The notes under the pieces were generated by a model, which saw only the letters and a list, made by a program, of their open reading frames with translations, did not search any database and was not told where the DNA came from. A DNA stretch of 64,000 bases, from positions 35,883 through 99,882 of the IMG/VR virus record IMGVR_UViG_3300023181_000002. One strand, 5' to 3'. The position numbers and the translations under genes were made by a program. Shown in pieces: positions 8,752 through 18,183 of the stretch; positions within the stretch are counted from its first letter, which is position 1; every line of letters starts with the position of its first letter. The stretch is from a virus.

Positions 8752-9098
8752 TTCTTTGGTGGTTTCAAGGTGTTTATATCAGGGAATTCTTCTAACAAGT
8801 TTGGGTTATTCTTTTTGTCATACGCTTTAAAAGCTTTCAATTGAACAGAGGCGTCTCTCAACTTCGATAGGTAAAAAGCCGTGTCAGAACGTAATTGATA
8901 AACATCTCTTCCCCTTGCCGTAGTATCCTTTTGGAATTCTGTAATCTGAATCTCCAAAAAAGTTATCTGCTTCTTCTTATTCTGGTAAGAGACGATAAAC
9001 CCGATCAATATCCCACCTAAAACAATAGCAATAATCAAGCCGGGATTCTTTTTGATAAATCCCCATATTTTCGATAATATTAAAATGAATGCTGTCAT
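8748..9098 (-). CDS. single-TM coiled-coil protein (spanin/holin-region)
   Basis: A 116-residue protein with one strong membrane segment (about residues 19-38, PGLIIAIVLGGILIGFIVSY) flanked by Lys residues, then a coiled-coil region and a Pro/Lys-rich end. It has four-base overlaps with both the tail-spike gene upstream and the next membrane gene. Size and topology fit an inner-membrane spanin or holin partner. Confidence 0.6.
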   Translation of the reverse strand: MTAFILILSKIWGFIKKNPGLIIAIVLGGILIGFIVSYQNKKKQITFLEIQITEFQKDTTARGRDVYQLRSDTAFYLSKLRDASVQLKAFKAYDKKNNPNLLEEFPDINTLKPPKK

Positions 9099-11134
9099 AA
9101 TGCAGTTATGATTACGTCATCAATATATAATGTCCCAACACCCCAGCCATACATATCTATATACAGGCAAATATGAGTATCTGCCGATGTTGTCTTCTGG
9201 CTGATATAGATAACCTCTCCCTTTTGCCACTGTGTAGTAGGTGTAAATGGAGCACTGTAGTCTACACCTCCATTAGAAATAAGAAATAAATTATCCCCTT
9301 TGGTTATAATCTTTCCCGATTGCAATCCCCCCAGGAACATACCGGAACTGCTGCCTAATTGTTTATATGCGAAAGAAACTTTATACAAAGTGTCCGGTTT
9401 GCACTTAACACCGATATCCACACGGGCAGCGCTATTTAAAACACCCGTCTTTGCTATTTTTAACGACCTCAACCCTCCGGTATAAGAAGTCTCAAGTGTA
9501 TCACTAAGCGTTAAATTACCTCCGTTAAACCTGAATATAGGTGGATAGGAGACATCACGTGCGATATAAACATCATCCACAGTAAGGTCTTCATTCTCAA
9601 AAGAGCCATTAGATAATAAATTATTGAATCGGTTTGTAATAGGAGGCATATTCGTCTGCCAGTAAGACTGCATACGCGTAGTCTCAAACCTTGAAGCATT
9701 TGCATTACAGCCACCACAAAGCTCTCCTGAAGAAGTTAATAGATTATTAATAAAACAATTGTCCATTCTTATAGACCTTGTCTGTTCCGTACTGGGTTCT
9801 ATGTAGAAATAGTAGTCCGGCTTAACAGTCACATCAGTGCATACAAGATTACAGTCGTTAAAATTAAGAACAGTCTGTCCATCTGTAATATCAAAAGCTC
9901 TTCCTGTATAATTTCTTCCTTCGATATGACACTTATCGAAATAGCATATCCCCGCAGAGGCAGTCACATTCTTGAGATTGTAATCTATAGAGCATCCAAA
10001 GAATCTGATATTGGCATCCTGCTGAATATCCAAAAAAAGATCAGAGTTGAAAAAAGCACAGTTTACAAAGCGGTGGTTCTCTCCGGAGTCCTCCGCACCT
10101 TCAGGGAGTGATAAATCTATACCACACTCATATACATTCACATTATACCAACTTGTAATATAAGTTCTGTTATTTAAAGCAATGCCTACTCCGAAGTGAT
10201 GAATAGAAATATCAGAGAAAGAGGCGTTCGCTAAGGCAAAAGCGGCAGCAGAATCACAGTTGATACCTGTCACACTACTCGATTTCCCTTGCCCTATCAA
10301 CTCAAATCCTTCAAATTTAACTCTTGACTGCGGATAAGAAGGTTGCAATACACCCGAAATAGTGATAGCAGAACCTGAGCTTAAACTGGTAAAATCCAAA
10401 GTAGACCCTGCCCCTTTTATAGAGTAATTGCCGTATTTTAAATTCAAACCTGTATTGATCTTGTAAGAATTCCCGCCAAGATGAACCTGCATTCTATTTG
10501 GCTCTGCATTCAGATAGATAATCATTTTGGACCACGCAGTATAATCATTTGTAACACCATCTGCTTTAGCGCCAAACTCTTCTGGAGTTACAATATTATT
10601 TTTCCATACACGTTTTCCGAAGTTCCCGTCCTGAAATTTGAAGAATATGATATTGTCAACATCGCTATTAACAATAGGCGACCCGTTTAATTTTGTTGTA
10701 GTAATATTCGCTGTAATCTCGCTGCCAGTAAACTGAGAAATTAACCCATAATAAGTAGTGCCGCTTTTTCTGTAGTTTGAAATAACAAGCTGGGATTCAC
10801 TGACAGGCTTAAAATAGGGAGCTTCGCCAAATCCCTTACGAATATATCTTTTATTATTTTTAACAAGTACATTAATGCCATCATCAGCAGAAGTGGTGTC
10901 ATCGGGATCGTAAACAAATAACCCCTGAAGCCCTTCGTCTGTTACGATAAAGGAATCCTTTACAAAAGTGTCCGCATCACGAAACTCCTGTACTGTAAGC
11001 TGCCCGTAAACAGGAGCCGTATAACCGGCTATTAAAGCCTTAAGATCATTATACAGGCAGTATAACTTATTAACTAAGCTCCAGATGGTTCCCAAAGGCG
11101 GGGTGCTGTTTTGATTTCTCGACCAAGTGCTCAT
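9095..11134 (-). CDS. tail spike with pectate-lyase fold and C-terminal glycan-binding-like domain
   Basis: A 679-residue protein. The segment 'VTPEEFGAKADGVTNDYTAW' at about residues 180-200 is the standard entry motif of phage tail-spike beta-helices (FGA.gDGvtDdt.A). Regular coils follow to about residue 480. The last about 165 residues start 'NNLLSNGSFENEDL' and resemble carbohydrate-binding jelly-roll modules (NGSFE...) that end in 'LYIDDVIITAL'. It is probably a receptor-binding, possibly depolymerising spike. It is coupled by overlap to the lysis cassette. Confidence 0.85.
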   Translation of the reverse strand: MSTWSRNQNSTPPLGTIWSLVNKLYCLYNDLKALIAGYTAPVYGQLTVQEFRDADTFVKDSFIVTDEGLQGLFVYDPDDTTSADDGINVLVKNNKRYIRKGFGEAPYFKPVSESQLVISNYRKSGTTYYGLISQFTGSEITANITTTKLNGSPIVNSDVDNIIFFKFQDGNFGKRVWKNNIVTPEEFGAKADGVTNDYTAWSKMIIYLNAEPNRMQVHLGGNSYKINTGLNLKYGNYSIKGAGSTLDFTSLSSGSAITISGVLQPSYPQSRVKFEGFELIGQGKSSSVTGINCDSAAAFALANASFSDISIHHFGVGIALNNRTYITSWYNVNVYECGIDLSLPEGAEDSGENHRFVNCAFFNSDLFLDIQQDANIRFFGCSIDYNLKNVTASAGICYFDKCHIEGRNYTGRAFDITDGQTVLNFNDCNLVCTDVTVKPDYYFYIEPSTEQTRSIRMDNCFINNLLTSSGELCGGCNANASRFETTRMQSYWQTNMPPITNRFNNLLSNGSFENEDLTVDDVYIARDVSYPPIFRFNGGNLTLSDTLETSYTGGLRSLKIAKTGVLNSAARVDIGVKCKPDTLYKVSFAYKQLGSSSGMFLGGLQSGKIITKGDNLFLISNGGVDYSAPFTPTTQWQKGEVIYISQKTTSADTHICLYIDMYGWGVGTLYIDDVIITAL

Positions 11135-11159
11135 TTACATTCTTTTTAAAAGTTTTTTA

Positions 11160-12782
11160 TTAGCTTGGGGTACAATATTGGGTCATTTCACACAGGTTCG
11201 TACAAGGATTATAAGTGTACCCATCAGGACATCCATACCCGTATTGAACGCCATTTTGCAATCCTCCTATATCAAACTTGCCGTTTATCTTACTCACTGA
11301 AGAAAAGATAATATTCAAATCTCCTACCGTAGAAGCGGCTGCAATGGCTACCGCTGTATTGTCGTATATCTCACAACCAAACCCTGCTGCATATTCTGTA
11401 TTGATTGCCTGCATTGCAATAAGCATGTTGGCTTTTTTAGCAACAACCGGTATAATTTTCCATGTCCTGAAATGCGTATCACTGCCAAGCTTCTCAAAAA
11501 TAATCTCCCCGTCAACGATCAACCTGAAAGCGTTATCCGCTTCAAGACCTACATAATACTGTTTTCCCGGCGTTAATCCCGTTAAACATTTGGAAAACCC
11601 GATCCACATATTCAGTGGTTTGTAATTGACAGGAAATCCTGTGTCTGTCTGATCCGTCCACACCGCACACCTGTTCATAGGTCCATTTGTCGCTGTAGTA
11701 GCTTTCCATACCGGCACCGCGGATAATGTGGTGAATGTTGTCAGATCGCTATTATAAAGCTGCGATCCATCAATAGCGTAATATTTGTTAGGTTTCGCCA
11801 CAACAAGATACCCTGAAGGGACGGCTGTTGAAGCAGTGGTTGTCGTTTTATAATAATCCCCATCAAGATTCATTGTCCATGTTCCATCAGGAGGACATGT
11901 AACAGGGGTTGTACAAACGGCTGTCTTGTCGCGGCCATTGTAGTCCGTATAAAGAAGACAGGCGCCGCTCATGCCATTGTAAACCCTGATCGTATAATAC
12001 TGCTCTACGCCGGGAGTTCCTGGCGTAATGCTTATAATTGTATCACCTGAACTATTTACAGTACCATCGCTGGTTGTACAATCGCCTCCACAGGAAAAAA
12101 CCGGTTGATAGCATATCCTGTAATGAGTGGCATTCGTCACGCCAAACAATCTTACCGTTGCAGGGTTAATTGTAGACCCTGTACAGGTAGAAGGTGACAC
12201 ATCCAGATTAAAAGTAGGCCATGCGCAGCTTAATGCAATATCATCGAAAGAGGTGCAATTATCAGCGCCTTGAAGCGATATTCTATAAGTGCCATCTAAA
12301 CGGTGCAAAGATCCCGCAGGCGCATCGAACGTGAATAGATTACCACTACGCTCATTAAAAAGATTGCCGGTTAATCCCGGTATAGATATACTAATATTGC
12401 TTGCCGGCTCATTAAGTCCCGTAATATTGGTGCCTAATACGCCGTTGCACTGAATAAAAGTAGCATCTACAACCAGTGTACAAGCCGGTGAATTATTAAG
12501 GTCAAAATTCGCCACACCAAAACAGCAATCGGAATTAGTATTCGCGAATAATTTAAGCGTAATACCTGGTATACTGTAAGTAGCATCTGTAATAGGTACA
12601 TTCACAACAAAATTTGTCGTTGTTGTTGTTACAGTAGCTACATAAGGGTTGGGCAGATTTGGATTGCTGATTGCAACACCAGAGCTGTTGAAAAAACGCG
12701 CAACCAAATGATACGTGTTCGTGCTAACCGCAGTAAGCCGGGTTAGAGAGTCAATCGTAATATTGATGCGTAGATTATTCAA
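11160..12782 (-). CDS. Cys-rich modular adhesin; TTG start supported by a paralogue
   Basis: A 540-residue protein. The only available start after the in-frame stop of the upstream gene is TTG at 12782. The resulting N-terminus (NNLRINITIDSLTRL ... PITDATYSIPG) matches that of the gene at 14667-15425 (MNTIRIIVSVDTLTGL ... PITDATYSIPD), which uses ATG, so TTG is credible. Residues about 186-300 form a Cys-containing Ig-like module also found twice in the 686-residue neighbour. The C-terminal half has 'GLTPGKQYYVGLEADNAFRLIVDGEIIFEK', resembling PA14-like carbohydrate-binding domains. Probably a receptor-binding or decoration protein. Confidence 0.75.
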   Translation of the reverse strand: MNNLRINITIDSLTRLTAVSTNTYHLVARFFNSSGVAISNPNLPNPYVATVTTTTTNFVVNVPITDATYSIPGITLKLFANTNSDCCFGVANFDLNNSPACTLVVDATFIQCNGVLGTNITGLNEPASNISISIPGLTGNLFNERSGNLFTFDAPAGSLHRLDGTYRISLQGADNCTSFDDIALSCAWPTFNLDVSPSTCTGSTINPATVRLFGVTNATHYRICYQPVFSCGGDCTTSDGTVNSSGDTIISITPGTPGVEQYYTIRVYNGMSGACLLYTDYNGRDKTAVCTTPVTCPPDGTWTMNLDGDYYKTTTTASTAVPSGYLVVAKPNKYYAIDGSQLYNSDLTTFTTLSAVPVWKATTATNGPMNRCAVWTDQTDTGFPVNYKPLNMWIGFSKCLTGLTPGKQYYVGLEADNAFRLIVDGEIIFEKLGSDTHFRTWKIIPVVAKKANMLIAMQAINTEYAAGFGCEIYDNTAVAIAAASTVGDLNIIFSSVSKINGKFDIGGLQNGVQYGYGCPDGYTYNPCTNLCEMTQYCTPS

Positions 12783-12785
12783 AAG

Positions 12786-13121
12786 TTATTCAGTGATATT
12801 TTTAACAAAAATTGTCTGCACTTTTAATCCAAACTTTTCGCTGTTGGGATCAGAATCTACATCAATGTCTACACGAACAATCTCTTTCTCTCCATACCAT
12901 CCTCTCCATCCGGTATTAGAGCCATCTTCTGATTCGATCCAAGTACCCGCGCGAAATTTGGACACCGAATGATTTTTAAAGTCACTCATAGTGATCCTGT
13001 CACCTTCCTTGAAAAGATTACCATCTTTCGAAGATATCTCATTCAAGCGTAAATAAGGACCTTCCCACTGCTTTTCAACAGGGACTATATAAGTTCTTTC
13101 CGGATAATTTATCTCTGCCAT
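12786..13121 (-). CDS. small beta-rich virion-associated protein
   Basis: A 111-residue protein starting MAEINYPERTYIVPVEKQWEGPY. A longer frame reaches 13289 but overlaps the preceding fibre gene; the ATG at 13121 sits behind a GAACCAC element and is preferred. 'GDRITMSDFKNHSVSKFRAGTWIESEDGSNTGWRGWYGEKEIVRVDIDV' suggests a compact beta fold. Its position between adhesin genes suggests a tail accessory protein. Confidence 0.65.
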   Translation of the reverse strand: MAEINYPERTYIVPVEKQWEGPYLRLNEISSKDGNLFKEGDRITMSDFKNHSVSKFRAGTWIESEDGSNTGWRGWYGEKEIVRVDIDVDSDPNSEKFGLKVQTIFVKNITE

Positions 13122-13124
13122 AAT

Positions 13125-13131
13125 GTGGTTC
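13125..13131 (-). promoter_or_regulatory. GAACCAC element before 12786-13121
   Basis: GAACCAC on the minus strand, three bases before the ATG, within the ten-base gap after the upstream stop. Confidence 0.5.
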
Positions 13132-14670
13132 CTAGAACGTGAAAATATGCATACTGCTGCCTGTAGTGGTAAATGTGTAAGGGCCGCCATATTCATTGAT
13201 TGTCCAAACCGTATTATTTGTTGGAGCACAGTCGAAATCCTGCAAGAAGACAACTCTTTTAGAAGTATCCGCTTGACCACGCCCTGCAAAACATATCGTA
13301 TTAATGCCGTTGAAGAATTTCTTCACAACATTGTTTTGTCCGATGTTAGCCTTACCATATCTACTTACCTGATTACCTAAAGTACCCGTTACGGGGGCAT
13401 TACCATTATAATATCCTGTTTTAGATACGCCGTTACGGATAAAGGAGTAATTAGGATAGATCAAGTCGCCATCGCAATACTGCCAGATTTGACTGTAGAT
13501 ATAATGAGCAGCGTAACCCGCGTTCTCTCTTGGTGCTGCTGGTAAAGCGAATTGCGGTTGACCGGAACTACAAGTACGTGGATGCTGAGACCCATCCGAT
13601 GGATTCCAGTCTACTTCAGAGCCTCCAGCAGGTTTCCATCTCACTGTACTGTCAGGAGGTGTAAATCCATAGGGCAAGCCAAAGCAATTAGGGTCTAGCC
13701 CGTAATCTCCTCTTGTATTCCACACCACCTCGCCATCGGCAATTAAAAGAGACAATGTTGCTTGGGTAAAGAATAAGTCGAAAGAAGATTCACAGAATCC
13801 TCTTCTGATAATCTCTCCGTCAGGACTTTGCAATGGAAGTGCCCCGAAGTTATTGATCGCTTCAATCTTTGAATTAACCCCTTCAAGCTGTCCCCATGCG
13901 AATGTTATCACACGGCGGTCGCTTCTGGCAATGTATTGTCTTTCGAGGTTGAATATCTGATTAAATATACCTTCAGCGTTCGCCTGTGCAGCAACACCAT
14001 CCTGATAACCCGTGCACATGCGGTGACGGTAGTCAAACCCGTTGAAGCGGTAATAGTACCCCTGCTCGTTTGCAGTAAAACCATTGCCCGAATTTGGCTC
14101 ATGATAAATTATTTTCTGCGCTTCAGTAGCCGAACTCATGGCAAGCTCCGACATCGTCTGCCCGATACCCATATTAGAGTCCGTTCCCCAGCCGTAGTTA
14201 TTCATGAAATAATCTCCATGAATATGCGTGTTATCTATCGTGCCTCCCTGATTATCTCTGTAATACTCAAACATTTTACGGAAAGCCGCTTCTACAACTT
14301 CTCCGAAGCCGGTAGCGCATTGGCAGTCTTCCTGAAACTGTGCAAAGATGATGGTGTCTTTATCGTTTTGACCGTAGACGCTTGACGCGACTGTATTAGG
14401 GTCTGTTGACTTACTTTCGTTACGGCCCAGTATCCATTTCTTCTTATTACGCGCAAGCACATTCGGATCGCCAGACACTTGTAGTCCACTCACCAAACCC
14501 GTATCATCAGGTGTCGCCCCTACAATCCTGTCAAAAGATACTGTAGAAGTTGTCTGCGTAACCATGTATGGCTTGTTACTCTTTACGGGCACACCAAACC
14601 CTGGCAGTTGATATTCAGGATACCATACAACCGAATGTATATTAGCAGGTGCTTTAATTTCTGTTATCAT
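13132..14670 (-). CDS. tail-associated protein, possible glycoside-hydrolase-like fold
   Basis: A 512-residue protein with long alternating segments and aromatic-rich motifs (FAQFQEDCQCATGFGEVVEAAF, THIHGDYFMNNYGWGTDS, RRVITFAWGQLEGV). The pattern of acidic and aromatic residues after predicted strands resembles TIM-barrel carbohydrate enzymes, but no family signature is certain. The C-terminus is beta-rich (TVWTINEYGGPYTFTTTG). It lies within the adhesin cluster, is coupled by a four-base overlap to the gene upstream, and is likely part of host recognition. Confidence 0.55.
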   Translation of the reverse strand: MITEIKAPANIHSVVWYPEYQLPGFGVPVKSNKPYMVTQTTSTVSFDRIVGATPDDTGLVSGLQVSGDPNVLARNKKKWILGRNESKSTDPNTVASSVYGQNDKDTIIFAQFQEDCQCATGFGEVVEAAFRKMFEYYRDNQGGTIDNTHIHGDYFMNNYGWGTDSNMGIGQTMSELAMSSATEAQKIIYHEPNSGNGFTANEQGYYYRFNGFDYRHRMCTGYQDGVAAQANAEGIFNQIFNLERQYIARSDRRVITFAWGQLEGVNSKIEAINNFGALPLQSPDGEIIRRGFCESSFDLFFTQATLSLLIADGEVVWNTRGDYGLDPNCFGLPYGFTPPDSTVRWKPAGGSEVDWNPSDGSQHPRTCSSGQPQFALPAAPRENAGYAAHYIYSQIWQYCDGDLIYPNYSFIRNGVSKTGYYNGNAPVTGTLGNQVSRYGKANIGQNNVVKKFFNGINTICFAGRGQADTSKRVVFLQDFDCAPTNNTVWTINEYGGPYTFTTTGSSMHIFTF

Positions 14671-15425
14671 TGCTCAAATTCGATCATACAGTGGTCCGTT
14701 CTATAACTATTCGAAGCGAACGTTGCCGGGTTTCCCCATACCGTCCAAAAGTTGCTTCTTACTTGTGCAAGCGTGGTGCCGTAAGCAGGATTTGCATAAT
14801 AGCAATACACCCAGAATCGTTTCGTGCCTACAGGGAAATTGACCCCGGCAGCAGATTTAAATGCCGTTAAGAAAGCAGCAAAATCTCCTTGCGTTAAATC
14901 TTTCATATTACCATCCATCAGAATCGCATTCACTGTATTAGCCCCGTTAAAAGAAGACTTTGTGGCGGCGTACTCTAAACGGAAATTTCCTGGCGTAGTA
15001 CCCGGAACGATGCGCGTTGTCTGCCCATTGATAATACGTGCCTTTCTGTTGTTGCGAACCACAACGCGAACGCCTCTGTCTAATGTATCAGAATCAGGTA
15101 AGCTACCTCCTGAAGCAACATTCGTAATAGGGAAATTCTGATAAATAGCATAGTAAGCACTAGCCGGATGAATAGCCGGATCAGTTTCTATCTCTACTTT
15201 GAAACGCGCATCAGGGATACTATAAGTCGCATCCGTAATCGGGATATTCAAAATAAAAGTAAGCCCCGAAGGAGGTATCGTGAAACTGCTGCTTACAGGG
15301 ATATTCAAGTCACCCAAAGGTGAACCATCCGTCTTAAGTGCCGTGGCAATTAAATGATAATTACCTCCCGTCGATTTAAGTCCCGTTAGCGTGTCTACCG
15401 ATACAATGATTCTTATAGTATTCAT
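14667..15425 (-). CDS. fibre/adhesin with duplicated N-terminal module
   Basis: A 252-residue protein. The first about 85 residues (MNTIRIIVSVDTLTGL ... FILNIPITDATYSIPDARFKVEI) are paralogous to the N-terminus of the 540-residue adhesin at 11160-12782, suggesting a shared particle-docking module carrying different C-terminal domains. The C-terminal part (FRLEYAATKSSFNGANTVNAILMDGNMKDL...) is unrelated to the paralogue. It overlaps both neighbours by four bases. Confidence 0.65.
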   Translation of the reverse strand: MNTIRIIVSVDTLTGLKSTGGNYHLIATALKTDGSPLGDLNIPVSSSFTIPPSGLTFILNIPITDATYSIPDARFKVEIETDPAIHPASAYYAIYQNFPITNVASGGSLPDSDTLDRGVRVVVRNNRKARIINGQTTRIVPGTTPGNFRLEYAATKSSFNGANTVNAILMDGNMKDLTQGDFAAFLTAFKSAAGVNFPVGTKRFWVYCYYANPAYGTTLAQVRSNFWTVWGNPATFASNSYRTDHCMIEFEQ

Positions 15426-15892
15426 GACTTGTTCGTAAGTTCAATCGATGAGATTGATATGCTGCCAGATTTTGCAGGCACTAATACATTTATACTCCCA
15501 ACCCCGTCACAACTAACACCTGTCAAGGTTACGACATACGTAGATCCGGCAGCAGCCACCTTCGAAAGATTAAGCGTTAAATGCGCCTGCATCTCGACAG
15601 TAGGTTTTATAGTACCCTGTCCAATCACTTCATCTGTATTGGCAAAGTTGGCAATACGCCATGAAAGCTCCCTAACATCGTCGCCATCCCATAACACATC
15701 CCAAACCTTGTCACTTACTATCGTGACCTTCGAAGGTTTTGGACCTCTCTTGCATTTTTTAAGTGCAGGATTAGGCTCTACAGGGGTTATACCTCCTGCG
15801 TCAACGATCTTCTGGATCGCATCGCTCATCGCCTCTGTCAGGATCACTCCTTCAGGCAATGTAATTGTCGTGGTCACTTTAATTGCTTCCAT
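15422..15892 (-). CDS. structural beta-rich protein, probable tail component
   Basis: A 156-residue protein with 'TTTITLPEGVILTEAMSDAIQKIVDAGG' at the N-terminus, a basic linker (KKCKRGPKPSK), and a beta-sandwich-like remainder ending 'SGSISISSIELTNKS'. The start is one base after a GAACCAC element. Function is unknown beyond its place in the adhesin cluster. Confidence 0.6.
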   Translation of the reverse strand: MEAIKVTTTITLPEGVILTEAMSDAIQKIVDAGGITPVEPNPALKKCKRGPKPSKVTIVSDKVWDVLWDGDDVRELSWRIANFANTDEVIGQGTIKPTVEMQAHLTLNLSKVAAAGSTYVVTLTGVSCDGVGSINVLVPAKSGSISISSIELTNKS

Positions 15893-15893
15893 C

Positions 15894-15900
15894 GTGGTTC
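15894..15900 (-). promoter_or_regulatory. GAACCAC element before 15422-15892
   Basis: GAACCAC on the minus strand, one base from the ATG, filling the eight-base gap to the upstream stop. Confidence 0.5.
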
Positions 15901-17961
15901 TTATGTATTAGTAAGCGTAATACTGTTGATCGCTAATCCGCAGCACACGTAGCATGGGTTATTTATTCTTAAAGTATGCGTGTTAAAGCAGGTTTCAGAA
16001 CCATTGTAAACACGTACAGTAAAGTCTTTGTATTCTTGTCCCGGATCAAAACCAAGCGTGTTGAATACGACAATTGGGCCAGCTCCTGAGATAGTAGGCG
16101 AACCAACATAATTAGGCGTACAGGTGAATGTGCTGTCCAGACAGATTTGATACTTCGTACCATTGGTAATCGAAGTAATACTTACTGTGCCGTTACTGTT
16201 GGCATTCCCATCTGTACAGGTAGGCGGTGTGCTTGTAATCGTAAACGCCGGTGTATCGCAAGGCACCACACAGTTTACACCCGGCACTGTAACAGCTACG
16301 TCAATGAAGCAGTTATTTCTGCCATTGAACATGCGAATCACGTAAGGGCTATCCGTAGATGACCCGTTAAGGTTTGCTATGGTGATCGTACTGCCTGAAT
16401 CAAATGCCGTTGAGTAAGTCGGACCCGAATATACTGTCCCTGAAGAGTAGCCATACTTGGTTGTATTGCCTACACCTGGAATAGAAATGATTGCATTGTT
16501 ATTGATTGTCCCGCTGCTACTCGCGCATGTTGCCGGTGTCACACTGACTGTGCCATGTGTCGGATTGATACAAGGAGTCTGATAGCACTGGTTATAGAAA
16601 CGAAGCGGTGTTGTTGTGTAACACGTAGAGGAGTTATTGAATACCCTTACATTGAAATCGCGATACTCTTGTGAAGAAGTAAACCCGATATTCGATGCCA
16701 TCGTAATAGGACCTGCGCCGGAGAACACCGTTGCATTGTCATAATCCGATGGGCACTGGAACGTATTACCTTCACAAAGCTGGAATCGTGTGCCGTTAAC
16801 GATATTAGTCAACCGCAGAATACCATTGCTTAATGTTGCTGTCCCGTTACAAGTGGCATCCGTTTTAACGAAATTAAACGTAGGGGTCACACAAGTGATT
16901 GTGCATGTCACTAACCCGAAATTGGCTATTCTTTCAATGAAACACTCTGTAGTGCCATTGAAAACGATCAGACGGTAAGACTTATCAGTCGAAGCGCCTG
17001 GTATACCTGTGACTTCAATTAAACCATTTTCAGGAACGGTTAATGCATCTGCATAAACAGGACGCGTTTGTGTTCCTGGAAGATAATAAGCGTAACGATC
17101 TGCGTTGTAAACAGGACCATATTCAAAGTGTCCATTATTCAGGTAATTTCCTGCGTTGTCACAGGTAGAAGAAACAGTTTGAATACTATTAGGTCCGACA
17201 GGATACACACAGCCAGAGCCTCCACAAGTCGCGCTTGTTACACGCCACCCGAAAGAGCACCCGTCTGTTGTTTTGATATTAACAAAACCGTTAATACATT
17301 CTGTTACCTGCGGACTCACATCTACTGTTTGTCCGGGCACACATCCTGAAGCAGATACCTGTACCTGAATCTGCGCCCTTGGACCTTCACAGCCATTAAG
17401 CGTTTGGCTCACATAGTAAGAAGTCAATCCTACTGCAGTCGTAGAAGGAACAGGAACAACCGTTGAAGCAGTGCCTCCTGTTGCGGTAGTATACCACTTT
17501 AAAGCAACCCCTGTAGCTTGTAAAGGCGAAGCGGTAGTATTCTGAACATAATTAACAGGCGTAACCACAGACGGAGCAGGTGTTGCGCAGCCGGGAACGG
17601 TAACATAATTTGCCGCGACGCAAGCTTGGTTGCCTGCTTCACGGATATAGTATTTTCTTGGTCCTGGTAGCTGATTGGTGAACGTGGCGCTATCCTGCCA
17701 AAGGACACCATCATTACTGAACTGAACCGCGTTATTGCTATTTGCAGGGATAATTGTTATTGTAGTGCCTTGAATAATAGATCCGCCAAAGGTTAACTTG
17801 CAAGCAGGCTTTGCTCCAAGCGCATCCTTGATCACGTTAGCAACGTCATCACATAGACTTGGCGAGGAGACATATCTTACAACCATTAAATCCGGATCGA
17901 TGCAGTCTGTGCATGGAGCCGGCGAGCAGTTGCAATCATCAAATTCAGGGCATTCGCACAT
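15901..17961 (-). CDS. large Cys-rich repeat adhesin
   Basis: A 686-residue protein. The N-terminus is very Cys-rich (CECPEFDDCNCSPAPCTDC), then Ig-like modules alternate. Type A (starting TFNFVKTDATCNG at about 355 and AFTITSTPPTCTDG at about 565) has internal Cys pairs and ends near 'EYRDFNVRVFN' or 'EYKDFTVRVYN'. Type B (about 210-350 and 455-560) ends near 'RLIVFNGTTECFIE' or 'VIRMFNGRNNCFID'. Conserved Cys pairs suggest disulphides or metal sites in an extracellular fibre. It is probably a host-binding or capsid-decorating adhesin. A type A module recurs in the gene at 11160-12782. Confidence 0.75.
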   Translation of the reverse strand: MCECPEFDDCNCSPAPCTDCIDPDLMVVRYVSSPSLCDDVANVIKDALGAKPACKLTFGGSIIQGTTITIIPANSNNAVQFSNDGVLWQDSATFTNQLPGPRKYYIREAGNQACVAANYVTVPGCATPAPSVVTPVNYVQNTTASPLQATGVALKWYTTATGGTASTVVPVPSTTAVGLTSYYVSQTLNGCEGPRAQIQVQVSASGCVPGQTVDVSPQVTECINGFVNIKTTDGCSFGWRVTSATCGGSGCVYPVGPNSIQTVSSTCDNAGNYLNNGHFEYGPVYNADRYAYYLPGTQTRPVYADALTVPENGLIEVTGIPGASTDKSYRLIVFNGTTECFIERIANFGLVTCTITCVTPTFNFVKTDATCNGTATLSNGILRLTNIVNGTRFQLCEGNTFQCPSDYDNATVFSGAGPITMASNIGFTSSQEYRDFNVRVFNNSSTCYTTTPLRFYNQCYQTPCINPTHGTVSVTPATCASSSGTINNNAIISIPGVGNTTKYGYSSGTVYSGPTYSTAFDSGSTITIANLNGSSTDSPYVIRMFNGRNNCFIDVAVTVPGVNCVVPCDTPAFTITSTPPTCTDGNANSNGTVSITSITNGTKYQICLDSTFTCTPNYVGSPTISGAGPIVVFNTLGFDPGQEYKDFTVRVYNGSETCFNTHTLRINNPCYVCCGLAINSITLTNT

Positions 17962-17964
17962 ATT

Positions 17965-18183
17965 TTATACGTTGTATTTCTCGTTTAAAAGGCATTCTTT
18001 CTGCCTGACTTGTCCTGTATTCCAGTAAGGAAGAAACTCGTGGATGAACATCATCTCGAATAGATCATTTGCGATTTCATCGGAAGCCTTACCCTGCTTT
18101 GCGAGTTGGATATTTTTACAATCCAGTTCGCCTGCCACCTTGATGATCCGTTCTTGCAAATCATTCGCTGAAGTGATTTTCAT
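17965..18183 (-). CDS. hypothetical small protein in virion cluster
   Basis: A 72-residue helical protein (MKITSANDLQERIIKVAGELDCKN...). It overlaps the upstream 226-residue gene by four bases and lies three bases before the Cys-rich adhesin. It may be a chaperone or assembly factor for the adhesin; that role is inferred from position only. Confidence 0.6.
   Translation of the reverse strand: MKITSANDLQERIIKVAGELDCKNIQLAKQGKASDEIANDLFEMMFIHEFLPYWNTGQVRQKECLLNEKYNV

Noticed and set aside
12786-13289. A longer start for the small beta-rich gene, giving 167 residues
   Set aside because: The extension runs 158 bases into the fibre gene; the ATG at 13121 has a GAACCAC element and no overlap.
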